In this document: piece by piece, positions 1 through 5,077 of the stretch
Layout: the number at the start of each line of letters is the position of its first letter
Position numbering within the stretch: the stretch's first letter is position 1
Assembly (NCBI GenBank): GCA_946478775.1
Contig: CAMLDR010000115.1
Location: 1-13,903, forward strand
Origin: an uncultured Flavobacteriales bacterium
Lineage (GTDB): Bacteria > Bacteroidota > Bacteroidia > Flavobacteriales > Crocinitomicaceae
Direction: 5' to 3'
Length of the DNA stretch: 13,903 bases
Translations under genes and position numbers: made by a program
Notes under the pieces: model-generated
Database searches by the model: none
Told to the model about the DNA's origin: nothing
What the model saw: only the letters and a program-made list of their open reading frames with translations

Positions 1-94
1 CACCTAGTTTATTACATCCACCAGAACTACAGGTCCCATTATTTTTACAGCCGCGAGGTGTACCACCACCGCTACTACACGAGGAACATCCCAT
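1..94 (-). CDS. ricT: RicT (PSP1-domain iron-sulfur complex subunit), 5' end only
   Basis: The first 31 codons of a gene run off the left edge of the window, starting at an ATG at 94-92. The peptide begins MGCSSCSSGGG and continues with GCKNNGTC and GGCNKLG. This cysteine-rich leader is typical of Bacteroidota PSP1/RicT (YaaT) proteins. In Bacillus, RicT joins RicA and RicF in an Fe-S complex that affects RNA maturation and developmental phosphorelay; the role in Bacteroidota is not established. Six cysteines fall in the visible 31 residues and could be metal or cluster ligands. In Bacillus ricT lies next to holB. Here holB is on the same strand, but an opposite-strand lipoprotein gene separates them. 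Only the N-terminus is visible, so the assignment rests on this signature. Confidence 0.8.
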   Translation of the reverse strand, partial: MGCSSCSSGGGTPRGCKNNGTCSSGGCNKLG

Positions 95-210
95 AGTTTT
101 TGAATTTGAATGTAAAAATACGAAAATTACCAGTTGCGATTTGCATTTTCTAATCTGACTTGACAACAGTGGGTTGTGAATAGTGAAATGATCCTTTTAA
201 AGGAAAATCC

Positions 211-245
211 AATTCGTAATGAGGCATTCGTAATTCGCAATTATT
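211..245. repeat. AT-rich imperfect inverted/tandem repeat of ATTCGTAAT words
   Basis: The gap between ricT and the plus-strand lipoprotein contains AATTCGTAATG, a short spacer, then CATTCGTAATTCGCAATT. The word ATTCGTAAT occurs twice, and the two halves are partly complementary when inverted. The sequence resembles the AATTCAAAATG words at the convergent junctions further right (10007-10097 and 11737-11797). I infer one family of simple intergenic repeats; no function is visible. Confidence 0.45.
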
Positions 246-285
246 AAATGGTTATTTTCGGAGTCAATTTAAACATGATCTACGT

Positions 286-798
286 ATGAAATTTGGAATT
301 ATTTTTTCTCTGGCAGCAGCTTTGTTGCTTACAGTGTCTTGTAACAGCGACAAAAGAAAATCATTTGATGATGTGGTGGAGTACAATGATTTTATTGTAG
401 ACCATATCAATTCCCTTGACTCTGTTTATATGCTTGCATTGGCAACGGATAACGGAATTGAGAAATGCATGAAAGAATGTGATGAACTGGTAAAGCTGTG
501 CGATCAAACAGCAACCGAATTCAAAGGAATTCAACCGTATGAAGGAGACAGCACTTTAACCATGCAGGCTTTGGCATATACACAGTTCATGAGAAACAAC
601 GGGGATAAGGAAATCAAAAAACTGTTGAAAATGATCGACACATTCGAAGACGCGAGTATGGAAGAACAGGAGAAATTATCCGAAGAAGTTCAGGCAAGTG
701 CTGAGAATATCGACAAGCAATACGATATCGAGATCAATAAAGTGGATGCAGTTCAGCAGAAATTCTCCAAAAAGCACAACTTTACGATTCTGAGATAA
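286..798 (+). CDS. Small lipoprotein, possibly LIC11966-family surface protein
   Basis: A 170-residue protein begins with a lipoprotein signal. After MKFG comes a hydrophobic stretch and then the lipobox LTVSC, with the lipidated cysteine at residue 19. The mature part is helical and acidic. It contains VVEYNDFIV (about residues 30-38) and a C-terminal amphipathic segment ending QQKFSKKHNF. This pattern recalls the LIC11966-type surface protein family, but I am recalling that from memory and the match is tentative. No catalytic motif is visible. The gene stands alone between ricT and holB on the opposite strand and ends at its own terminator (860-889). A four-codon reading frame (275-289) overlaps the start codon as ATGA and may be chance. 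A weak -7-like element, TATTTTCG, lies at 253-260. Confidence 0.8.
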   Translation: MKFGIIFSLAAALLLTVSCNSDKRKSFDDVVEYNDFIVDHINSLDSVYMLALATDNGIEKCMKECDELVKLCDQTATEFKGIQPYEGDSTLTMQALAYTQFMRNNGDKEIKKLLKMIDTFEDASMEEQEKLSEEVQASAENIDKQYDIEINKVDAVQQKFSKKHNFTILR

Positions 799-859
799 GA
801 GAAAGCACTGCTTTCGATAGTCAACCGCGTTCCGCGACGGAAAGACTAATCATGATTTT

Positions 860-889
860 GGTGCCTGCTAGCGGGCACCTTTGTTTTTT
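860..889 (+). terminator. Rho-independent terminator after the 286-798 lipoprotein
   Basis: The sequence GGTGCCTGCTAGCGGGCACC forms an 8-bp stem with one T-G wobble and a CTAG loop. It is followed by TTTGTTTTTT on the plus strand. The T-rich tail is only on the plus side, so it terminates the lipoprotein transcript rather than holB. Confidence 0.88.
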
Positions 890-899
890 CCGCAAATAC

Positions 900-940
900 A
901 CAGATTTTAGATTTAGTTAATCCCGGGATCTAAGCTCTGT
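900..940. repeat. Imperfect inverted repeat overlapping the holB stop codon
   Basis: ACAGATTTTAGAT (900-912) is nearly complementary to ATCTAAGCTCTGT (928-940), with one mismatch and one wobble. The intervening loop contains CCCGGG. The right arm spans the holB stop codon at 930-932. It could help end or stabilise the holB message, but no T-tract follows on the minus strand, so the role is uncertain. Confidence 0.4.
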
Positions 941-2045
941 GAATAAAGCGCATGACTTGAAAGCAGAGCTGTGTAAACAACAACTTTCCGAAGGCATTCC
1001 GGTCTAAATGATAATGGGCATCATTGAATATTTCCATGAAGTCCATTGCATTATTGTTTGAAATGAAACGCGCGAATTTTTCCAGGAAATCGGCTTCCTC
1101 TTTGGAAACGCGGGTAAGCATATCCTGTGTGTAATTCTTCAGCAGGCTTTGGCGGACCATGTGCAATGCATATTGCACAAATTGCTTTTGTCCCTCGCGG
1201 GAAAGAGCGGATACCTCCTCTGTCCAGTTCAACATGGCATTCACGTCTTTTTTGAAGCAGACGCGCATGAGCTGGATAAACAATTCGCGGAACAGGTTTG
1301 CCTCGGATTGATCTCCCATGATCTGTTGGGCATCAATCAGGTTCCCGTTGCTCCTTGCCGCAATACTTTCTGCCAGCTGGCGGCCAATTCCGCTTCTTTC
1401 CACCACGTGCTGGATCACATCAATCGGGTAGGATGGAATGCGCAGGATCTGTGTTCGCGAAAGAATGGTAGTGAGCAGTTTGTCCGGGCTGTCCGTTACC
1501 AATAAGAAAAGCGTTTTTGCCGGTGGTTCTTCCAAAATTTTCAACAACTTATTGGCACAGGTTGCATTCATTTCTTCCGCCATCCAGATCAGCATCACTT
1601 TGTAGCCGCCTTCATAGGATTTAAGTGAAAGCTTTTTCACAATCTCCAGGCTTTCTTCCGTCCCGATGATCGGTTTGCGTTCCTTGTCGTCCATGCGTTT
1701 GGTCCAGTGGTACAGATCAAAAATGGGCTGTTCCTGGATTTGCGCTCTCCAAAGTGCTAAAAGCGGGTTGGTTGTTTTTGAAATGGTTTGGACCGTTGGA
1801 AAAGAAAAGTGCAGGTCCGGGTGCTGTAGATCCGATACTTTTTTGCAGGACGCACAGGTTCCGCAGCTGTCTTTTTCCTGTTTATTCTCGCAGAAAATGT
1901 ACTGGATAAAAGCCAGGGCCAACGGAAGCGTGGCATGGCCTGATTTTCCGGCAAATAACTGGGCATGACTGATCTTTCCTCCTTTGACCTCTTCAATCAA
2001 ATGAGATTTCAGTTCTTCCTGACCGGGTATTGAATTGAATTGCAC
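930..2045 (-). CDS. holB: DNA polymerase III subunit delta' (clamp loader)
   Basis: This 371-residue AAA+ family protein is the delta' subunit of the clamp loader that places the sliding clamp on DNA. It opens with the family-typical IPGQEELKSHL. Residues 52, 61, 64 and 67 are the four zinc-module cysteines (C-x8-C-x2-C-x2-C). LEEPP sits at 171-175 and LSRTQ, the arginine-finger region, at 195-199. The P-loop region (about 31-43, FAGKSGHATLPLA) lacks the GKT signature, as expected for the ATP-inactive delta' subunit. The start is a GTG at 2045-2043. An in-frame TAA lies four codons upstream, and the next in-frame methionine is at residue 151, so GTG is the only sensible start. A consensus-like promoter lies at 2092-2119 (minus). 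ricT is the next minus-strand gene. Confidence 0.95.
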   Translation of the reverse strand: MQFNSIPGQEELKSHLIEEVKGGKISHAQLFAGKSGHATLPLALAFIQYIFCENKQEKDSCGTCASCKKVSDLQHPDLHFSFPTVQTISKTTNPLLALWRAQIQEQPIFDLYHWTKRMDDKERKPIIGTEESLEIVKKLSLKSYEGGYKVMLIWMAEEMNATCANKLLKILEEPPAKTLFLLVTDSPDKLLTTILSRTQILRIPSYPIDVIQHVVERSGIGRQLAESIAARSNGNLIDAQQIMGDQSEANLFRELFIQLMRVCFKKDVNAMLNWTEEVSALSREGQKQFVQYALHMVRQSLLKNYTQDMLTRVSKEEADFLEKFARFISNNNAMDFMEIFNDAHYHLDRNAFGKLLFTQLCFQVMRFIHRA

Positions 2046-2091
2046 GCCGTAAAGTTAAATCTTATACTCACAATTAAAGACAAAAAAACGA

Positions 2092-2119
2092 CAAAAATAG
2101 CAGGAAGTGATGCAAACAA
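2092..2119 (-). promoter_or_regulatory. Putative Bacteroidota-type promoter of holB
   Basis: Read on the minus strand, TATTTTTG (2099-2092) matches the TAnnTTTG -7 consensus exactly. A TTG lies 17 nt upstream at 2119-2117, slightly closer than the usual 19-21 nt. The GTG start follows about 46 nt downstream. The -33 side overlaps the palindrome at 2115-2130. Confidence 0.5.
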
Positions 2120-2130
2120 GGTACCTTGTT
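2115..2130. promoter_or_regulatory. 16-bp perfect palindrome, operator candidate
   Basis: AACAAGGTACCTTGTT is a perfect 16-bp palindrome with no spacer. It lies between divergent holB and the 2151 gene, 20 bp before the ATG at 2151 and over the -33 side of the holB promoter. A dimeric regulator could bind it and affect both genes. Regulation is inferred only from symmetry and position. Confidence 0.4.
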
Positions 2131-2150
2131 GGAAATAGAAAAACAGGATT

Positions 2151-2816
2151 ATGAAATTAGCTTTATTGTTTGTTGGATTTGTTGCCCTTTTCCCAAATTC
2201 CTTTTGGGCTCAGGAAGTCATTATGAATGATGAAGTAGTTGAATTTTCATCCGGATCACATGATGCGATTGTCGTGGTTATTCCATTCGCAAAACGGGAT
2301 GTTATTGAAAAACAGTTAAAAGAGGAAATGAAAAAGTGGGGCGGGAAATTGATCGTCAGCGGAGATGAATACAAGGTAGTCCAGGGAAAAATGAAGATAT
2401 TTGGAGAAAATCGTATTGATGGGTATGCCAAAATCATTGAAACTGCGGAAGACACGAAAGTTGCTTTTGTAGTTGATTTGGGAGTAAGGTATATGACCAG
2501 TGCAGAAGATCCGATTGAATACAAGGAGATTCGTGAAAGAGCGAAAAATTTTGGAGCAAAAACAGCAACTGCAGCTATCGGTGCAGGTGTTGATTCGGAT
2601 AAAAAAGTGTTGAAGTCCCTGGAAAAAGAAGAGCGAAAGATTGAAAAAAGCATTGAAAGCTCGAATGAGGATATTGAAAGTTATCAGAAAAAGATAAAAC
2701 AGGCTGAAAAAGATATTGAAACTAAAAAAGCCGAATTGAGTGCGAAACAGGAAGAGATCAAAAATCGAAGTCTGCTGATTACTGAAGGCAAAAAAACAGC
2801 GAAGAAAATCAAATAA
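2151..2816 (+). CDS. Exported coiled-coil protein, paralog A (unknown function)
   Basis: I do not recognise this 221-residue protein as a named family. A Sec-type signal peptide ends near FWA-QE, with likely cleavage after residue 20. A compact domain follows (about 21-145), containing GSHDAIVVVIPFA, WGGK, DGYAKIIE and VAFVVDLG. The tail (about 151-206) is a lysine/glutamate-rich coiled coil, and the C-terminus is basic (KKTAKKIK). No lipobox, membrane anchor or catalytic motif is visible, so a soluble periplasmic or secreted product is likely. It is the upstream member of a tandem pair with the 2876 gene; over residues 35-66 the two share 22 of 32 residues. Its codons are AT-leaning (Ile: 13 ATT, 5 ATC, 2 ATA), unlike its partner. 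The gap to the partner is 59 nt, so co-transcription is possible. Confidence 0.85.
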   Translation: MKLALLFVGFVALFPNSFWAQEVIMNDEVVEFSSGSHDAIVVVIPFAKRDVIEKQLKEEMKKWGGKLIVSGDEYKVVQGKMKIFGENRIDGYAKIIETAEDTKVAFVVDLGVRYMTSAEDPIEYKEIRERAKNFGAKTATAAIGAGVDSDKKVLKSLEKEERKIEKSIESSNEDIESYQKKIKQAEKDIETKKAELSAKQEEIKNRSLLITEGKKTAKKIK

Positions 2817-2832
2817 TTAGATGCAGGATCGA

Positions 2833-2840
2833 TATATTTA
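2833..2840 (+). promoter_or_regulatory. Weak -7-like element before paralog B
   Basis: TATATTTA matches the TAnnTTTG consensus at seven of eight positions and lies 35 nt before the ATG at 2876. No clear -33 element is visible. It might give paralog B its own expression level in addition to read-through from paralog A. Confidence 0.25.
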
Positions 2841-2875
2841 TGCATGAAATAAAAACAACTCATAACTAAAACAAC

Positions 2876-3535
2876 ATGAAACAACTAACACTTTTCGTTG
2901 CCACATTAATGACCACCTGGGTAATGGGGCAGGAAGTAAAGACATCAAATGACAAAGTCAGCTTCTCTCACGGATCTTTTGACGCGATCGTGGTAACCAT
3001 TCCATACGCAAACAAAGATGCCGTAGAAAAAGAACTGAAATCCGAAATGAAAGACTGGGGCGGAAAATACAACAGTTCAAAAGGCGAGTACACCGCAAAA
3101 GAGGCCAAAATGAAAGATATGGGCGACAAGTATTTCGACGGATACGCGAAGATCATTGAAAGCGGTTCCGAGATCAAAGTAGCTTTTGCTGTTGATTTAG
3201 GCGGTGCTTACATGAATCAGGGTGAACACAAAGACCAGCACAAAATCATTGAGAACCGTGCAAAGAAATTTGCTCAAAACGCTTCCAAAGAAAGTATCAA
3301 CGGTATGATCGAATTGGAGACGAAAACGCTGAAGAAATTGACCGATGAGAAAGAAGACATGCTGAAAGACATCGAAGATTCTAAAAAAGACATCGAAGAC
3401 TACAAGAAGAAAATCGCCGAAGAAGAGCAGAAGATCAAAGACAACGAAGCTGCCAGCCAAAAGAAAGAAGGCGAGATCGCAACGCAGACAACGAAGCTTG
3501 GAGAAGTTCAGGGCTTGTTGAAGAAGGTGAAGTGA
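2876..3535 (+). CDS. Exported coiled-coil protein, paralog B (unknown function)
   Basis: This 219-residue protein is the tandem paralog of the 2151 product and has the same plan. The signal peptide ends near VMG-QE, with cleavage after about residue 18. The globular domain (about 20-140) carries GSFDAIVVTIPYA, DWGGK, FDGYAKIIE and VAFAVDLGG. A long Lys/Glu coiled coil (about 145-205) follows, and the C-terminus ends LLKKVK. The coiled coil is more regular than in paralog A, with repeated KDIED units. Codon use is strikingly different from A: 11 of 14 isoleucine codons are ATC, and AAC, GAC and TAC are frequent, as in highly expressed genes. Function is unknown; no enzyme motif is seen. The ATG is preceded by an A-rich leader (AACTAAAACAAC). 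A strong terminator follows. Confidence 0.87.
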   Translation: MKQLTLFVATLMTTWVMGQEVKTSNDKVSFSHGSFDAIVVTIPYANKDAVEKELKSEMKDWGGKYNSSKGEYTAKEAKMKDMGDKYFDGYAKIIESGSEIKVAFAVDLGGAYMNQGEHKDQHKIIENRAKKFAQNASKESINGMIELETKTLKKLTDEKEDMLKDIEDSKKDIEDYKKKIAEEEQKIKDNEAASQKKEGEIATQTTKLGEVQGLLKKVK

Positions 3536-3555
3536 TTTGAACAATAAATGATATT

Positions 3556-3583
3556 AAGCCGATTCGCAAGAGTCGGCTTTTTT
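3556..3583 (+). terminator. Rho-independent terminator after paralog B
   Basis: AAGCCGATTC, a GCAA tetraloop and GAGTCGGCTT form a 10-bp stem with one T-G wobble. A TTTT tail follows on the plus strand. It sits between convergent genes; no T-tract follows it on the minus strand. Confidence 0.9.
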
Positions 3584-3596
3584 ATTTAGCAAATTG

Positions 3597-4292
3597 TCAT
3601 ATCCCTTGGAGCATAGGGGTCATGGATGCTAATGCACCGATAACTATCAGATAAAGGGCGGCCGTAATGAGACAAATAAATGAAAGAGCAAATAGAAAGT
3701 GAGTCAATCCTTTATTTTTATAACGATTAGGGTCACGACGAATCCTGATTACAGAAATTAAAGAACAAACAAACATCGCAATCATCAGACAGGTGATTAA
3801 AATACCTGCTCCGACAAAAAGAATAGAACCATAAGCCGCAATAATTCCTAAAGCAATTCCAGCTACAAAAAGAAGAATCAGAGAAACCCAGGTTAGCGGT
3901 TCTGTTCTTTGTCTGATCTCAATTTCAGGCTCTTCTTTTTCGGACAAAGGTTTCTTTTGAATACGTCGCCCTGTAACTTCTATGGGTTCGAATACTTCAT
4001 CTTGGTTAGATTGATTAGAAACGGTTTTATCCGTTTCGAATTCTTCTTTGGGTTCAATTTTCAGTGAACTTAAATCAATTGAATCAATCGCCGGAGCGAT
4101 ATCCTTCAAGTCTGTTTCTGCTTCTTCCGGAACATTCTCTCTTAAATCGGACAGATTTGTTTTCTCCGCTTCGTTTCCTTCTTTGGAATGAGATTTCTTC
4201 CATTCCACATGATAACCCGGTCCAAAGTGGCGTTTGGTAATAGTGCAGCCGACTAAAAGCAAAATCGATAATAAAGTAAACAGTAGTTTCAT
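3597..4292 (-). CDS. Lipoprotein with GYHVEW motif and three C-terminal membrane segments
   Basis: This 231-residue protein has a lipobox LLVGC, with the lipidated cysteine at residue 16. Directly after it comes TITKRHFGPGYHVEWKK (17-33). A similar KR-x-PGYHV-W motif recurs, from memory, in unnamed Bacteroidota envelope proteins. Residues 34-132 form a low-complexity acidic linker rich in E, K, S and D. Three hydrophobic helices follow (about 135-155, 157-182 and 197-220), with a positive RIRRDPNRYKNK loop between the second and third. Lipid anchor plus polytopic tail suggests an inner-membrane protein with a periplasmic linker rather than an outer-membrane lipoprotein. It is a single gene facing the coiled-coil pair and lies 65 nt downstream of the fiber/hydrolase operon on the same strand. 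Function is unknown. Confidence 0.82.
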   Translation of the reverse strand: MKLLFTLLSILLLVGCTITKRHFGPGYHVEWKKSHSKEGNEAEKTNLSDLRENVPEEAETDLKDIAPAIDSIDLSSLKIEPKEEFETDKTVSNQSNQDEVFEPIEVTGRRIQKKPLSEKEEPEIEIRQRTEPLTWVSLILLFVAGIALGIIAAYGSILFVGAGILITCLMIAMFVCSLISVIRIRRDPNRYKNKGLTHFLFALSFICLITAALYLIVIGALASMTPMLQGI

Positions 4293-4327
4293 AGCAATCA
4301 GTTTTCACAAAAGTGAGCAATTGATTT

Positions 4328-4348
4328 GAAAAATCTGTTGCGATTTTC
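4328..4348 (-). terminator. Weak hairpin downstream of the surface operon
   Basis: On the minus strand GGAAAATC, a GCAACA loop and GATTTTTC form a short stem of about 7 bp, ending in a T-run. It lies just after the stop codon of the 4358 lipoprotein gene. It is weak but well placed to end the minus-strand operon. Confidence 0.35.
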
Positions 4349-4357
4349 CGTACTTGA

Positions 4358-5077
4358 TTAATATTCTAAAAAAACCTCATTCGTTATGCCGGGTTGGAGG
4401 AAGAAAGTATCGATATAAGTAGTTACTTGATTGTTACGAGTAACTTCGATTTGGTAAACATGATGACCAGACAAAACGTCATTGTTTGTATGATCTACAA
4501 ATGAACCACAACCATTAAAATAATTTCCCCACACATAAATATTTTCGAAGGTCTTAGCCGGAAATTCATCTAGATTAAAAGTTTTAAAGCGCATTTTATC
4601 ATTTCCATCCAAGCAATTCACATTTTCAACTTTGAAATGCATTCCACATTTTGGTAATGCTCTAATTTCAAAGTTTTGTTGATCATTCCGCGATAGAGGA
4701 ACGTAATTTGGTGGTCTTATTAAAGAATAAATTCCGGAATAGTTGGCAAAATGAATATCTGAATAATCAAAGGTAATGTCATACCGGTATTTCATGTTTT
4801 TTTTTGGTGCGAATGAAATACTTGCATTGCCACTTGCATCAGTTGTTCCTTCAACTACAAAGTCTGTATATTCAATATCACTCAATATCAATTCCTGTTT
4901 TGAGCGATACTCCCTAATTGTATACTTGACCCCTGAAATAGGTTCTCCACTGTAAGGAATGTGCGCTTTGACCTTAAATTCAATGGGATTATCCTTGTCC
5001 AGTTTTTTGCAGGAGGAAAATGAAAGCAACAGCCCCAGGATGATTACTGTTCTATTAATATATTTTTGGTTGTGCAT
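4358..5077 (-). CDS. Surface lipoprotein with Ig-like/regulatory-type beta domain
   Basis: This 239-residue protein has a hydrophobic signal and a lipobox, LSFSSC, with the lipidated cysteine at residue 23. The following KKLDKDNP is a charged post-cysteine tether. Residues about 32-110 look like a beta-sandwich of the carboxypeptidase-regulatory type: FKVKAHIPYSGEPISGVKYT, then TTDASGNASISFAPKK, where the G-T-T-D-x-x-G-x-A pattern is typical of such domains. The C-terminal half (about 135-239) is also beta-rich with cysteines at 144, 155 and 190. No catalytic motif is seen. Its start overlaps the end of the 959-residue hydrolase gene by 34 nt, implying co-transcription and probably coupled translation. 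It is the last gene of the operon. A partner or anchor role for the secreted proteins is inferred from this position. Confidence 0.83.
   Translation of the reverse strand: MHNQKYINRTVIILGLLLSFSSCKKLDKDNPIEFKVKAHIPYSGEPISGVKYTIREYRSKQELILSDIEYTDFVVEGTTDASGNASISFAPKKNMKYRYDITFDYSDIHFANYSGIYSLIRPPNYVPLSRNDQQNFEIRALPKCGMHFKVENVNCLDGNDKMRFKTFNLDEFPAKTFENIYVWGNYFNGCGSFVDHTNNDVLSGHHVYQIEVTRNNQVTTYIDTFFLQPGITNEVFLEY

Noticed and set aside
823..840. CCGCG repeats near 826-840 as a terminator or protein site
   Set aside because: The stem is short, has no T-tract, and a clear terminator follows at 860-889.
2210..2653. 147-codon open frame antisense to coiled-coil paralog A
   Set aside because: It is a mirror of Lys/Glu-rich coding sequence, giving a Phe/Ser-rich product with no motif and no start-site signals.
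2151..3535. Tandem exported proteins as OmpH/Skp-like chaperones
   Set aside because: They share the signal peptide and coiled coil, but the N-terminal domain with DAIVV-x-IP and VDLG does not resemble Skp, and the coiled coil is only at the C-terminus.
3197..3544. 115-codon open frame antisense to paralog B
   Set aside because: Same cause; the Leu/Phe-rich product is the complement of the coiled-coil repeats and crosses the terminator region.
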